Assembly (NCBI RefSeq): GCF_964656455.1
Contig: NC_135725.1
Location: forward strand, 51,033,688 to 51,097,687
DNA length: 64,000 bases
From: Halichoerus grypus
Taxonomy: Eukaryota > Chordata > Mammalia > Carnivora > Phocidae
Reading direction: 5' to 3'
Shown: in pieces, positions 1 through 11,903 of the stretch
How the letters are laid out: each line of letters starts with the position of its first letter
Numbering within the stretch: position 1 is the first letter of the stretch
The notes under the pieces: generated by a model
Database searches by the model: none
What the model saw: only the letters and a program-made list of their open reading frames with translations
Told to the model about the DNA's origin: nothing
Position numbers and translations under genes: made by a program

Positions 1-1869
1 ATAGCTTGTGAAGGACTGAGAGAGGTGAATGTACAGGAGATAGTAATAAATATTGATACATTTCTATACTGCAATTTAACCATTTTCGGATAAGACTATT
101 TCAGCATCACCCATCAATATGATGTGTGAGTGAAAGTATTAAAACCGAAGAAGAGAAACTGAGGACAAGTTGATCTATTTTAACAGTAATAAGAGATTTT
201 TGGTTTATTCTTTGTGCTACGCATGTTACATGTAACTAGCTCTAATCCCCACGTTTTGGAGAACACTGCCAGATAACTTTGCTCTCATTTGAACACACTC
301 TTTTAATGCCTTATTTCATAGGACTGCTTGAAATCTGGTATAAACTAAATGTTCTGGATTGTCATGATTTTGGAGTGTTTGTGATTGTGTTAATAACTTT
401 CTTTGATCTGTTGGTCTTTTGCTGTTTATTTTTATTTCTATTCTTACAGACTGTTAGGGCTTCTAGCTCCTTCCAGATGCCTTTTTCAGCTCTTCTCATG
501 GGCTGTTTTAATCTAAGAAATAAAATAGGCTTGTTGAATTTTAAAGAGAATGGAAATAATTAATACTTATCACTGCTGGCAATTTGAATGGGAGTGGGGG
601 AGGCAACAGTTACTTTTACTATAAATACATCTGTATATTTGGAATTATTATAATAAATCTGTAATTTCTTTTAAATTTAAAAAGCCTATTTTAAAAAATA
701 ATATAGAATAACTTCTTTAAATGAGTACCTGAGGGACTTTCCCCTGGCAAAAATTAGTGTTAATATGTAAGCTTTATGGCTTCCTTTCTGATTGGCCAGA
801 GGCCTTCTTGGTGGCCTTTTCAATTTATCAGTACCCTCTAGATATATGAGGTTACCAAGTTTTTCAGTTCTGGACACATAGGGCATTATTACATGCACAC
901 ATTTTCTAATTTCAGAAGACAAGAATAGTGAAAAAAAGATTCTGAGATCCAATAGGTTCAATTATTTAGCAATGAAGTGGTTAAAAAGCCCACTGCAGCT
1001 GATTGATTTTGATGCTTTAGTGTTATTTGCACTAGAAAAATGCTTTCTCTTGTCATCACTAGGGAGTATCTGCTGTTCTCATATTATGCAGAACAAAATC
1101 TCAGTCAGAATAGGGAAAAACATCAATTATTAATTAGACATAAATTATTCCTAATCTACACACAATGCCTAATCCCTGGTTCACAGAAATGCAAATTGTG
1201 CTTCAAAAACAGTATGTTAACAAGTCATTTGTCTGCAAAAGACATGAGCCCAAGTTCAATATAAAATATAGAACAAATACTTCAAGCTCATTTCAAGGAA
1301 TATGCTAATGGAAGATTATCCAGAACAGCAAGAAAATGGAAAACCAGGCAAACAAAATACCCACAAGGTGAACTTGCCTTCTGGTGCAAAGAAAACCACT
1401 AGTGTGTCTACTGTAGCCATTTTTCAATTCTTCAAAAAAGTTAAGAATTAACTGGAAAATGGTACTAATATATTCTTTACTACAAATAGTAAAAACAATA
1501 AATAAATAACAAAGGAAGCAATGATGGCTTTAAGAGGCCTAGAAAATGAAAATCCTCCGTGTTACATGTAATTTTCTTCCTGTGGTCCCTGGGACCTATA
1601 GCAGACTCAGCACCATTAGGATAAATCTCCTGTTCCAGATAGGGTGGCTCATGCCCTGTTGCAGGCACGCGCACTGCCCACTCTCATCTCTAGTCTGTTG
1701 TCCTATGTTGATTTTCTAGTCACTTTTCTCCTGCTTTCCATTAAGCATTCCCAGTCTTCCCCATTCCAAATTCTTCTTTCAAAGACCCGTGACACCGATT
1801 TTCCTAGAGCTTTCACCTAGCCCTCTATACAGGCTTCCCCGCTTTGAGCAAGTTCACCTTACACTGCTT
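1..1869. other. Unique AT-rich intergenic DNA
   Basis: No gene, RNA or repeat family is recognised here. Open frames are short (the longest is 94 codons at 279-563) and lack any known domain. There is a TA-rich stretch around 600-720 and no CpG-rich segment. Confidence 0.5.
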
Positions 1870-2162
1870 CATTTTTTTTGTTTGTTTGCTTTTTTTTCCA
1901 TTAGTTCCAGGGGTAGAATTTAGTGACTCACTAGTTGCATACAGCACCCAGTGCTCCTGACATAAAGTGTCCTCCTTAAGGCCCATCACCCAGTTATCCC
2001 TTCCCCCCTACCCACTTCCCCTCCAGCAACCCTCCCGGTATTTCCTAGAGTTCAGCATCTCTTATGGTTTGCCTCCCTCTCTGTTTTCATCGTATTTTAT
2101 TTTTCTTTCCCTTCCCCCTAGGTTCATCTGTTCTGTTTCTTAAATTCCACCTAGGAGTGAAG
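1870..2162 (-). mobile_element. 5'-truncated L1, carnivore-type 3' UTR
   Basis: Read on the minus strand this matches the 3' UTR of the younger carnivore L1 lineage: AAATTCTACCCCTGGAACTAA next to the tail, GGTGATGGGCCTTAAGGAGG, AGGGTTGCTGGAGGGGAAGT, and GGCAAACCATAAGAGATGCT further in. The poly(A) tail appears as the T-rich run at 1871-1898. Possible target-site duplication cactgctt at 1862-1869 and 2163-2170; it is short, so the outer boundary is uncertain. Only about 290 bp of the 3' end was inserted, with no coding part. It is better preserved than every other L1 in the window, so probably the most recent L1 here. Confidence 0.75.
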
Positions 2163-4605
2163 CACTGCTTTGCTTTTACAAGAGACCATCATCGGTACCT
2201 GTTTTCACTAAGTGAAAGAAATCCAAAGAGGATTTTCACTTTTATGAGAAAAGGGCAAAAAAATGAAAACAGCATTCAGTACTTGTTTGGCGATGAGCCA
2301 TTAGAAAGGCAGTGCGCACCCCAAACAGCGACAGGGACATGACGAGCCCCCGCACCGGGAGCTCCGCTCAGCATCTCTGTATCAAGCCACCACAGCTCTG
2401 AACTGTGTCCCTGAGCATGTGTGCTGTATCTTATGTCATTTATGCTGTGCATCCTTTAGCAAGATGTGTACTAAAGTATCAGAAAAGCCTAAGAGAGACT
2501 TTTTTTTTTTTTAGGTCTAGGAATGCTCAAAAAAATTTTCCATATAAATTAATGGTAATTGCTTCTTTGCTTTATGCCATGTCAGCTTACAAAAAGTTTC
2601 ACAGAAGTGCTCTTTCAGACACTGGAGGAAACCTGTACTCAGCTGAATTACAAAAATAACACTTTCCTGGGCCTCTTAAAGATTTCCGACTCCTAAAAAG
2701 AGATATTTTGTATCCTTCAAACTTCAAACACAGAGCTTTGCATGTGGTTGGATATCCGTCTACTTTGGTGATTCCAGGATTTCTTTATATCCTCAACACA
2801 AATGTTCTTAAAAATATTTTTTATCAAAATTTGCTTTATCATACCAGAATCCCCATATTCCATGTGTGTACTCTGCTTTTCACCAACAGTGTTTGAATTT
2901 TCCCAAGCACACAATAAAGTTTCTACGCCCATAAATGCATCTCTACACCAAATGGAACTCCCAACCTCAAGTTCAAAGGAAAAGACCTACCACCTATGTC
3001 ACTAAACAGTCCAGCCAGACTCCTTTCCTCCTCTGCTCTGTCCAATTTCCCCAGTGCAATTGCTAGTACAGTGATGAATGCACAAATGGAAAGAATGCAA
3101 TACTGCACATGATTGATTGCATGGCAAAAGGAGAAACCTACAGAAAACCCCAAGCTGGAAACTTATTTTATATCATTCCCTGTTGCTGCTCAGTCGTGAA
3201 TGCTGCTGTGATTCATTTTCAACACTTTGAAATCTCTTGGTATTTGTAACATGCTCTGAACCAGATATAAATTGATTCCTCAACCCTACCTTTTTTTTTC
3301 AATTGAAATTTTTTTTTTTTTTTTTTTACTAACATTTAGCAACACACTTAATATTGCTTACATATAGCTTTTATTTCTGCTCGGGGGGAAAAAAAAGATA
3401 GTTTTGCTTCAAGAAGATTACGTAATTTAAGAGAGCATTGTGTGGTTTCTGTAATGTAATCACTTCTCCTGATGTGTTAGAGAGCACTGCTCACTGAAAA
3501 TGTAAGATAACTATATATATTTTTGGAATTGAATTATTCCAGCACATTTTTTAAAGGAATACATAGGTACTAAAACACATAATGTAGTTTAGAAGTACAA
3601 GTTTTGGTCACCACCAGGAGATGAGCTATAAAACAGAATGGAGCCAACCATGATTTCAGTAAATGTGCCTTGATATGTAAATTTTCTCTCTCTCTCTCTC
3701 TCTCTCAAAGAGGACACTAGCTTTCAATGTAGGAGAGTCTATTAAAAAAATATTGCTCATTCAAGCATAATAAATGGTAGTCATAGTCCACTAAATGGTA
3801 AGAAAACATATGAATTTTCTTTTCCTAATCAAAGGACCAAATATTTATTAGTTTGGGTTTTGGCTAATTGTACCACATGCAAGAAATCAGTTGCTTGTTG
3901 CACATATGCTCCAAACACACGAGTCTTAATAAGCAGTTTAGGATTCAAAGGCCCACTTAGTAAAATCAGGTCTCGTTGACATTTTTGCTTTCCAGAATTT
4001 TAAAAGACAGCTTGCTATCTTGCCTAAGTGTTTCCTCTAGGTAGCAGCCTATTAATGCAGAAACAGATTGCTTATTCCACTGGTAGCTGGTAAGAATCAA
4101 GCAATTTGTAAAAGGATTTCTCCATAGATTAGCTTTTTTCAAGCATGAGTTCTTTAGGTGAAGAATTAGGGCAGTACAGCTCCTAGAGCCCCTGGAACCA
4201 GCATTCTGTGTTACCTTAACTTCAGCCATTGACTATTTTTTAACATAACACTGAATTCCTCTCCTTCAACAGCTAGATATATTGTGGCCACATTAGGCGT
4301 ATTATGAACCTAGGAAGTGTTGAGCTGCAGTTACAACTTACTTAGCAAAGAAAATACTATCTCAAACCTCCACACAGGTTCTCAACAAATCTAGAAATGA
4401 TTTATCAACACTTTGGACAGTACAGTAGCATTGCTTTGCATTTCTGAACCAGAATGAGTGAGTGTTTTGATATCTGCTATGGACAAATACTGAGTTCCAG
4501 TAAATGCAGATTCTATTGGTGGCAAAAATCCTGCAAATCAGCATATACTTTGAAATAAGAAAAAAAGAGTCTAAAATTAGAATTTTGCCTCTTCTCCCTA
4601 TTACA
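2163..4605. other. Mostly unique intergenic DNA
   Basis: No gene is supported. The part at 2280-2400 is more GC-rich than its surroundings and holds a few CpGs, but has no promoter element or reading frame I can recognise. The stretch also contains poly(T) runs at 3292-3327 and a (TC)n microsatellite at 3685-3706. Confidence 0.45.
3685..3706. repeat. (TC)n microsatellite
   Basis: About eleven uninterrupted TC units, not attached to any recognisable SINE or LINE. Confidence 0.9.
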
Positions 4606-4607
4606 TA

Positions 4608-4745
4608 TATATTCTAGGCAAGTTATTTAAACTCTCAGAGCCCCACTTATCTAATCTATAAAATACAGAAGTTAATATCTATTTTGTTAGACTTAAATAA
4701 CACATAAATTATATAATATCTACTAAACACTAACAAATGAATAAA
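4608..4745 (+). repeat. MIR fragment
   Basis: The order ctaggcaagttatttaaact, ctcagagcc, cttatctaatctataaaat and ...cactaacaaatgaataaat follows the 3' half of the ancient mammalian MIR SINE (GGCAAGTTACTTAACCTCTCTG...CATCTGTAAAATG). Strongly diverged. Confidence 0.6.
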
Positions 4746-5356
4746 TGGAGTTTTGTTGGTTTAACCACAAAGATCCTGAATCCTCCAACCTTAGGGGGTC
4801 ACTCTGTCCTTTAAAGAGTTAGAGCCACTTTGTGTTTATTGTGGGGGGGGGAGGAGTCCCAGTGCCATATTTTTCTACTGGGTTTATAGAGGGGCAGAGG
4901 GGCTGGTTTAGGATCTTCTGAAATCTCACTCTGTATTCAACAAAAGCTTGATTTTAAATATCTTCCATAGCTTTTCTCAATTTCTGAGAATTCTCTTTCT
5001 CCACCCCATTTTATACCACCATCCAAAGAATCTTTCTTCATGTGTTTCCCCTAAATGATCATCTGCCAACAACATAAGGCTGTTCTCTGTATTATCTTCA
5101 CTGAATATTTGTGGGTAATGAAAAGTAATTATAGCATAAAGCAAAATGCAACTTTAAAATAAATGGCAGACATAACTGTTCGTAGAAATGAATCACTCAA
5201 TCACCGTAATAAGGAATTTCTTATTTGTCTTGTGACCAATATAAACGGGCATGATGCCATGTTGGTGTGGCTTTCTTGTTCTCCATACATGTCCTTCTTC
5301 TCTTCTCCAGGTCTTCCAAATTTATTTCTTTTCAAACTGCCATGAGACAATTCTTA

Positions 5357-5551
5357 TTTTTTTTGAAGATTTTATTTATTTATTTATTTGAGAGAGGGAG
5401 AGAGAACACAAGGAGGGGGAAGGACAGAGGGAGAGGGAGAAGCAGATTCCCATTCAGCAGGGAGCCAGATAATGGGCTCGATTCCAGGACCCTGGGATCA
5501 TGACCTGAGCTGAAGGCAGATGCTTAACTGACTGAGTCACTCAGGTGCCCC
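5357..5551 (-). mobile_element. CAN-SINE (SINEC)
   Basis: Minus-strand copy: T-rich tail with ATTTTATTTATTTATTT, GAGAG tract, CCCAGGACCCTGGGATCAT in the tRNA-like part, and a diverged head (cactcaggtgcccc). Exact 13-bp target-site duplication gagacaattctta at 5344-5356 and 5552-5564. Confidence 0.95.
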
Positions 5552-5654
5552 GAGACAATTCTTAAATTCCTGTACTTCAGTGCAAAAAAAGGCTTTTCTT
5601 CTGAAATTTATCCCTATGAACACATTAAATATCCATGTACTCCTTTATATTTCC

Positions 5655-5925
5655 CAGCCTCATATGCAGTTAGATTGAAGTCATGTGACTACTCTGGCCA
5701 AATGGCTGTGAGTGGAAATGACAAGTTTCATTTTAGGGCCAAAGGATTTAAGAGCCAATGTACCTCCTCTCTCTTTATCTTCCCTACCAAGCTGTCCTTG
5801 AGGACATGAGTGCCAGATGTAGATTATAACTGAACATGTATTAGACCTTGTGCAAGCAAGAAATAAACATTGTTTTAAACCACTGAGATTTGAAGTTTTT
5901 TATTTGACCTCCTTATTACTAATAT
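5655..5925 (+). repeat. Old LTR or MER-type repeat fragment
   Basis: The pattern tcatgtgactactctggcca, gtgagtggaaatgac and, at the end, agaaataaacattgttttaaaccactgagatttg recalls the 3' part of an old mammalian LTR-like repeat, with AATAAA followed by TTAAGCCACTGAGATTTG. I cannot name the family. No internal viral sequence is attached. Confidence 0.4.
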
Positions 5926-6110
5926 AATTCTCTCCTGAGATTAGCCCTATGGAAGAGACCCAATATTCACAGACAAGAATGTCTACTGACCTGATCTCAT
6001 GAAAAAACAAAGTTCTTTAAAAGAAATTATCCTACAGTAGTGACTTCAAACTGCTCAAACAGCAACCATCTTTTAAAAAATGTTTATAATTATTATAAAG
6101 AATTATTAAT

Positions 6111-6319
6111 GGGGCGCCTGGGTGGCTCAGTCAGTTCAGCATCTGACTCTTGATGTCAGCTCAGGTCATAATCTCAGGGTTTTGGGATTAAGCCCCTCAC
6201 AACAGGCTCAGAGCTCAGTGGGGAGTCTGCTTGAGATTCTCTAGCTCTCCCTTTGCCCCTCCCCCTACTCTCACTCACTCTTTCTCTCTCTAAAGTAAGT
6301 AAATAAAGCTTTTTAAAAA
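6111..6319 (+). mobile_element. CAN-SINE
   Basis: Begins ggggcgcctgggtggctcag and ends in an A-rich tail (aaataaagctttttaaaaa). The target-site duplication differs at one base: aagaattattaat at 6098-6110 and aagaattgttaat at 6320-6332. The body is diverged and CpGs have decayed, so it is older than the copies at 46.5 and 61.4 kb. Confidence 0.95.
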
Positions 6320-6402
6320 AAGAATTGTTAATAAACATTTTCATCATCTCATTAAGTTTCAGAATGAACTTGCATTGGGCATTAATAAAATTTGTAGTCC
6401 TT

Positions 6403-6601
6403 GGGACACCTGGGTGGCTCAGTTGGTTAAGTGCCTGCCTTCATTCAGCTCAGGTCATGATCCCAGGGTGCTGGGATTGAGTCCTGCATTGGGCTCCTTG
6501 CTCAGCAGGGAGCCTGCTTCTCCCTCTGACTGTCACTCCCCCTGCTTGTGTTCTCGCACATGCTCTCTCTGACAATTAAATAAATAAAATCTTTAAAAAG
6601 A
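6403..6601 (+). mobile_element. CAN-SINE
   Basis: Head ggacacctgggtggctcagt; tail taaataaataaaatctttaa. Exact 16-bp target-site duplication aaaatttgtagtcctt at 6387-6402 and 6602-6617. Confidence 0.95.
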
Positions 6602-6826
6602 AAAATTTGTAGTCCTTTTCTACCCTTCTGAACATGTTACCTAGAACAATTCAAAAGAAAGAATAAGCAATCAATACTTCTGTGATATTGATAGCGACAA
6701 AACTCTAGGTTGTGCTTTTAAAAATTTCCCTGTTTAGGAGTAGCTTATCAATTTTCTAGAAAGACCCACTTTTGAGGTGATACCAGTTTGTCCTTTGTTA
6801 AAAAGCTTTCATCCAAAAAAGACCCA

Positions 6827-7024
6827 TAGGGCTCCTGGGTGGCTCAGATGGTTAAATGTCTGCCCTCGGGTCAGGTCATGATCCCAGGGTCCTGGGATCA
6901 AGCCCCACATCGGTGTCCCTGCTCAGCAGGGAGCCTGCCTCTCCCTCTCCTTCTGCCTGCCACTCCCCCTGCTTATGTGCACTCTTTCTGTCAAATAAAT
7001 AAAATCTTTTTAAAAAATAAATAA
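6827..7024 (+). mobile_element. CAN-SINE
   Basis: Head gggctcctgggtggctcaga, conserved cccagggtcctgggatcaag, tail aaataaataaaatcttttta. Exact target-site duplication caaaaaagaccca at 6814-6826 and 7025-7037. Confidence 0.95.
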
Positions 7025-7559
7025 CAAAAAAGACCCACGAAGACAGACCTTAGTAAAGGAATATGAACTTAAAAAGGACTTAAAAGGCAAACTGATTTTA
7101 ACCAATAAATGTCCCCAAATTACCCCCAGGGATCTAAAAGAGGGGCAGACATTATTTTTTATAGGCACCGACACCATTTTGTAATGTGAAGAAATGTAAA
7201 TAGTTTTCTCATGAAGCTGTCCCCTCAGAATAGTTAACTGGACATGGAAGAGACCTATATGTAAGTGTTTGCACACATAACAGCAAACACAAATCCCTCT
7301 GTGTGTGATGTATTCTGTTATATTATTTTGTAAACAAACAGAAAACTGTGTCTCTATGTCTCAGACCAAAAGAAAAAATGAGATAGAAATATGAATTGCC
7401 CTTTCATGGAAAATTAATTGCTTATGGCTTTTAACCATGACAAAATACAAATTAAAACTGCCCTGACATGTCATTTCTCTCTTGTCTCAGTGTAAAAATC
7501 TGAAGTTTGACAACATAATTTTGAATGAAGTTGTTGAAAGACTAGAATTCTCACACGTT

Positions 7560-8212
7560 ATCAGTGGTCATTTAAAATGGTACAACCTTTATGGAAAGAC
7601 ATTTAAAAATATCTATAGAAGTATATATTTATTTGCATCCTAATTTATAACTACTACTTTTAGGAATCTATTAGAGATATGTTGAAAAATATTAAGATAT
7701 ATATACAAGGTTATTCCATGCAGCATTATTTGAAATGGCACACAAACTGGAAACCCAAATATTCAAAAATTAGGGGACTAACTAGGTAAAGCACAACATG
7801 AGCACACTGTAAAATAAAATATGACATGCCATCACAATGCAGTAGGATACAGTTTTAAAAAGGAATGAGGAGGGGTGCCTGGGTGGCTCAATTCGTTAAA
7901 TGGCTTAGGTCATGATCCTGGGGTCCTGGGATCAAGCCCTGCATTGGGCTCCCCGCTCAGCGGGGAGTCTGCTTCTCCCTTTCCCTCTGCCTCTGCCTCT
8001 CGCCCCGCCTTGTGCTCTCTCTCTCACTAAGTAAATAAAATCTTTAAAAAAATTTTTAAAAAAAGGAATGAGGAATTTCTCTCCATATAATTATGGAACA
8101 ATCAACATGATAAGTGTTAACACAGCAAGGTGGAGTGCACTGTATATCACAAACTACCATTTATCTATGAAGGAGAGAGAACATATTTACATATATGAAT
8201 TTGCTTATTTTA
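7560..8212 (+). mobile_element. Old L1 3'-region fragment, split by a SINE
   Basis: Runs ...aaatggtacaacctttatgg..., gcagcattatttgaaatggc, ...caaactggaaacccaaatat... and continues after the SINE to about 8212. This is the end of L1 ORF2 and the 3' UTR start of an old mammalian (L1M-type) element. Frames are destroyed. The CAN-SINE at 7872-8059 sits inside it. The same L1 segment occurs again in the next L1 (8435 on), so these are two separate copies. Confidence 0.65.
7872..8059 (+). mobile_element. CAN-SINE nested in L1
   Basis: Head ggggtgcctgggtggctcaa; part of the A-box region is shortened (attcgttaaatggctt). Exact target-site duplication aaaaaggaatgagga at 7857-7871 and 8060-8074. Confidence 0.95.
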
Positions 8213-8434
8213 GGGGCGCCTGGGTGGCTCAGTCATTAAGCGTCTGCCTTCGGCTCAGGTCATGATCCCAGGGTCCTGGGATCGAGCCCCGCATCGGGCT
8301 CCCTGCTTGGCAGGAAGCCTGCTTCTCCCTCTCCCGCTCCCCCTGCTCGTGTTCCCTTTCTCGCTGTGTCTCTCTCTGTCAAATAAAAAAAAAAAAAAAA
8401 AAAAATTAAAAAAAAATAAATAAATAAAAATAAT
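8213..8434 (+). mobile_element. CAN-SINE, well preserved, long A-rich tail
   Basis: Head ggggcgcctgggtggctcag, tRNA-like B-box region gggatcgagccccgcatc, body ending tctctctctgtcaaataaa. The tail (about 8384-8434) is unusually long and broken into A and TAAA runs. I found no target-site duplication: the left flank (gaatttgcttatttta) does not recur after the tail. The tail may have expanded, or the junction may have been rearranged. Confidence 0.9.
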
Positions 8435-9331
8435 AGAAGTATGAGATTTGTTAAATGGTTATATAGGGTAAGTAAAAGAAATAGGGTAGTGTGGGCAAAG
8501 AATCTGAACAGACGTTTTTCTAAAGACAAACAAATGGCCAACAAACACATGAAAAAAAGTATTTTGTCATCCTTAGCCGTCAAGGAAATGCAAGTCCAAA
8601 CCACAATGAGATACTACTTCACAACCTCTAAGATGGCTACAATCAAAATACATATAATACCAAGTGTTGGAAAGGATGTGGGCAAACCAGAACACTCATA
8701 CATTGCTGGAGGGAAATGTAAAATACAGCAATCACTTTGGAAAACGGTCTGCCAGGTCCTCAAAACATTAAACCTAAAGTTACCAACTGATCCAGCAATT
8801 CCACTCTGAGGTGTATATATACACAAAAGAAATAAAACTTACGTCTTATACAAAAAAATTAAATACAATTGTTCAGAGCATTATTCAAAATAATGAAAGA
8901 AACAACCAACATCCATTAATTGCAAAATGGAAAAAATAAAATATGTAATACCATACATTGAATATTTAGCCATAAAAGTGAATGAAGTACTAAACTCTGC
9001 TACAACATGGCTGCACCTTGAAAACATTATGCTAAGTAAAAGAAGCCAGACATAAAAGTCCACATTATATGATTCCATTTGTATGAAATGTCCAGAACAG
9101 AAAAATCTATAGAGACAGAAAGTACCCTAGTGGTTAATAGGGCTGAAGGAATGGAGGGAAAGGTGGCTGACTGCGAACAGTTGCAGGCAAAGGGATAGAA
9201 ACTAGACTGATTCTTTCAATGCACCATATTTGAAAGATGTGACACTGGAGTCATGAAAATGTTATGTATTTATAAAACAAAATAAACACTTTAAAGTAGA
9301 CCCTGAATGTTAAAATGAAAAAAAAAAAAGG
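8435..9331 (+). mobile_element. Old L1, ORF2 C-terminus and 3' UTR
   Basis: A 122-codon open frame (8441-8809) matches the C-terminal end of L1 ORF2: KQMANKHMK, LWKTVCQVL and LPTDPAIPL. It is followed by the typical 3' untranslated order (cattattcaaaataatgaaa, ...gaagccagacataaaagt..., tatgattccatttgtatgaa, ...gtggttaatagggctg...) and an A-run at 9320-9331. No reverse transcriptase or endonuclease part is present, so it is a 5'-truncated dead copy. Its open frame is a remnant, not a gene. Confidence 0.85.
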
Positions 9332-9422
9332 CTTTTTTTATACTCATTTGTAGGAACTACCCTAACATATTTAAAAGACAATCATTTGTGACCACAGTTA
9401 GTAATGACATACTGTATTTTTA

Positions 9423-9620
9423 TTTTATTATTTTTTTAAGATTTTATTTATTTATTTGACAGAGAGATAGTGAGAGCAGGAATACAAGCAGGGGGAGTGG
9501 GAGAGGGAGAAGCAGGCTTCCTGCCGAGGAGGCGCCGGATGTGATACTCGATCCCAGGACCCTGGGATCATGACCTGAGCTGAAGGCAGATGCTTAACGA
9601 CTGAGCCACTCAGGCGCCCA
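9423..9620 (-). mobile_element. CAN-SINE
   Basis: Minus-strand copy from the T-rich tail (tttaagattttatttattta) to the head (ccactcaggcgccc). Near-exact target-site duplication: acatactgtattttta at 9407-9422 and acatagtgtattttta at 9621-9636. Confidence 0.95.
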
Positions 9621-9679
9621 ACATAGTGTATTTTTAAAAGTTGCTAAGAGACTAGATCTTAAAAGTCTTCATCACAAAA

Positions 9680-9830
9680 AAAATTTTTTTTAACTATGTG
9701 TAGTGATGCATGTTAACTAGACATACTGTGGTGATCATTTCTTATTATATACATATATTGAATCATTGTATGTTACAACCTGAAACTAATATAATGTTAT
9801 ATGTTAATTATATACCAATAAAAAAGACAA
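9680..9830 (+). mobile_element. L1 3' terminal fragment
   Basis: gatgcatgttaactagacat, tgtggtgatcatttcttatt, gaatcattgtatgttacaac, cctgaaactaatataatgtt and caataaaaaa follow in the order of the 3' end of older placental L1s. Only the tail is present. Confidence 0.75.
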
Positions 9831-10137
9831 TGATTTGACAAGTATACCCAGTGGCACATTTTAAAAAATAAAGCAATGCAGAAAAAATTCTTAAGCTTTC
9901 TTCAAACATCATATTGATGGTACTATAATTCTCAGATTGTTATGTTTGCATTTTTATAGAAGTAGAACTGAAAATTACATTGTTCTTGGTAAATTGGCAT
10001 TTTAAATGGGAGAGAGGAAGTACAAATGTAAGATATATGAGTAAAGCAAAAATCTTGTACTCTTGAATTTGAATAAGAAAGATTAGTATGAACTCATGAT
10101 CTATTTTGATTTTAAAAAACTTCTAGCTTTCATATAG

Positions 10138-10733
10138 TGGGGAGATCCCCAAAGATTTCCCACTACTCATGTCTACACATCTGTATAATCACCTTCCCTC
10201 GAGTATGAGTGAAATCTGTACTGTTTCTCATTAATAGAATATTTCAAAGGTTATTGGATATTACTCCCTTGATTAGATTATGTTATATGGCAAACATGAT
10301 GAAGTTACTCTGAAGATTACATTATGTTGTAGGAGACTCCATCAGACTGAGAGATTATTCTTGCTGGCTTGATGAAGTGGGTGGCCATGATGGAGAAGTT
10401 CTCACGGCAAGGGACTGAAACCCTCTTGGGAACGTGAAAGCAGCTTCCAGCAAACAGACAGCAAAAGCTGGTGCCTTGAGTCATACCACTGGAAAAAAAT
10501 GAATCCCAACAGCATGAACAGGCTCTGGGCTTGAAAGTACATTCTTTCTGAGATGAGCCTCCAGATGGCAGTACAGCCTGTCTATCACTTTAACTGTACA
10601 TTTGTGAGGGGCCCTGAGCAAAGTACCAAGCCAAGCCATGCAAGAGACCCAAGCTGCAGAAACTATGACATAAGAAACATATTGTTTTAAGCTGCTAAAT
10701 TTGTGATTAAGCAGAAATATAAAACTAATATAC
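10138..10733 (+). mobile_element. MLT1-type (ERVL-MaLR) solo LTR, degraded
   Basis: The 3' part reads cagcttccagcaaacagaca, aactatgacataagaaacat, ttgttttaagctgctaaatttgtg and ends aaaactaatata. This is the usual end of MLT1-class LTRs (ageing non-autonomous ERVL relatives). No internal retroviral sequence is seen next to it. The 5' end is indistinct. MLT1-class assignment is from memory of the consensus. Confidence 0.6.
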
Positions 10734-10860
10734 CTAATTTTAAAAACTTACAATGACTAAGGAGTAATGAGTACTCTAACATCCAGCTTCAGACTCTTAA
10801 TTTTGCCCTAAAAAAGCTAATGCTTCTTAAAGAAATGACTAATTACACAATTGGAACAGG
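10684..10860 (+). repeat. Copy A of a ~180-bp imperfect direct repeat
   Basis: Begins tgttttaagctgct (LTR end) and continues ...ctaatat..., cagactcttaatttt, aagctaatgcttcttaaaga, aatgactaatta. A diverged copy lies at 12173-12351. Similarity continues past the LTR end, so shared LTR family alone does not explain it. Confidence 0.5.
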
Positions 10861-11234
10861 CAATGCATGACTATAGCCAGACATTCAGTAGAAACAGGGA
10901 AGATTCACACCATATTCTTAGGTCTACAGAAAAGAAAATGTAAATTTGACGAGAAAAGAAATGTAAGGTATCAAAAGTACCAAACAAAATTAAGACAGAT
11001 GAACAGATGAAAAATATCCTATCTAAAATGGAAACTCCAATGTGTGAGCTTAACAACAGATTAGACACTGCAGAAAAAAAGATCAATGAACTTAAAGACA
11101 TACAACAGAATCCATCCACATGAAGCAGAAGGAAATAAAGACTAAAAAAAGGAACGGGGCCTTGGTTACATGGGAGATAATATCAGAATCCCTGAAGTAG
11201 AGACAGAAACAAGTTTTTAAGAAATGACTAACAA

Positions 11235-11430
11235 GGGGCGCCTGGGTGGCTCAGTTGTTAAGTGTCTGCCTTGGGCTCAGGTCATGATCCCAGGGTCCTG
11301 GGATCAAGCCCCGCATCGGGCTCCCTGCTCAGCAGGAAGCCTGCTTCTCCCTCTCCCATTCTCCCTGCTGTGTTCCCTCTCTCGCTGTGTCTCTTTCTGT
11401 CAAATAAATAAATCTTAAAAAAAAAAAAAA
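11235..11430 (+). mobile_element. CAN-SINE nested in L1
   Basis: Well preserved: head ggggcgcctgggtggctcag, ggtcatgatcccagggtcct, tail tcaaataaataaatctta plus 18 A. Exact 16-bp target-site duplication aagaaatgactaacaa at 11219-11234 and 11431-11446. Confidence 0.97.
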
Positions 11431-11903
11431 AAGAAATGACTAACAAGATTTTTCCAAATTTGATGAAAATAATAAACCTACAAATGTGAGAACATTAAAA
11501 AGGATGAACACAAAGAAAACAACATCAAGATTGTTAGTCACAGAATACTAACAATCAAACTGCTGCAAACCTGTGTGTAAAAGAGAAACTCTTAAAAGTA
11601 CCCAGAGAAATAAGACATATTGCACACAGAGGAACAAAGGTAAGACTATGAAGATTTATTTTCTGAAATCATGCAAACTAAAAAAAAAATGTATGTGCCT
11701 TAAGCAAAAAAAAAACAACAACATAAAATTATTTATCCAGGAGATATAGCCTTCAAAACTGGAGACTAAAAGGGATTTGGGGGACCAACAGAAGCTTACA
11801 GAATTCATCATCACAAAAGGTACCTTATGATAAATTGTAATGGAGTTCTTCAAAGAAAAGAAAGAAAATACAAGATCAGCAATTGTATCTACGCAAAGAA
11901 ACT

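Noticed and set aside
2270..2400. Short GC-rich, CpG-containing patch
   Set aside because: Too short and isolated; no open frame, initiator or TATA context that I trust.
8213..8300. tRNA-like sequence with A and B boxes
   Set aside because: The tRNA similarity belongs to the CAN-SINE head; there is no foldable mature tRNA. The same applies to all 25 copies.
8441..8809. 122-codon frame
   Set aside because: It is the end of L1 ORF2 in a truncated element.
5357..9620. Regularly recurring repeats that could suggest an array
   Set aside because: The units are dispersed SINEs, about 190 bp, each with its own target duplication and in both orientations. They are not a CRISPR or satellite array.
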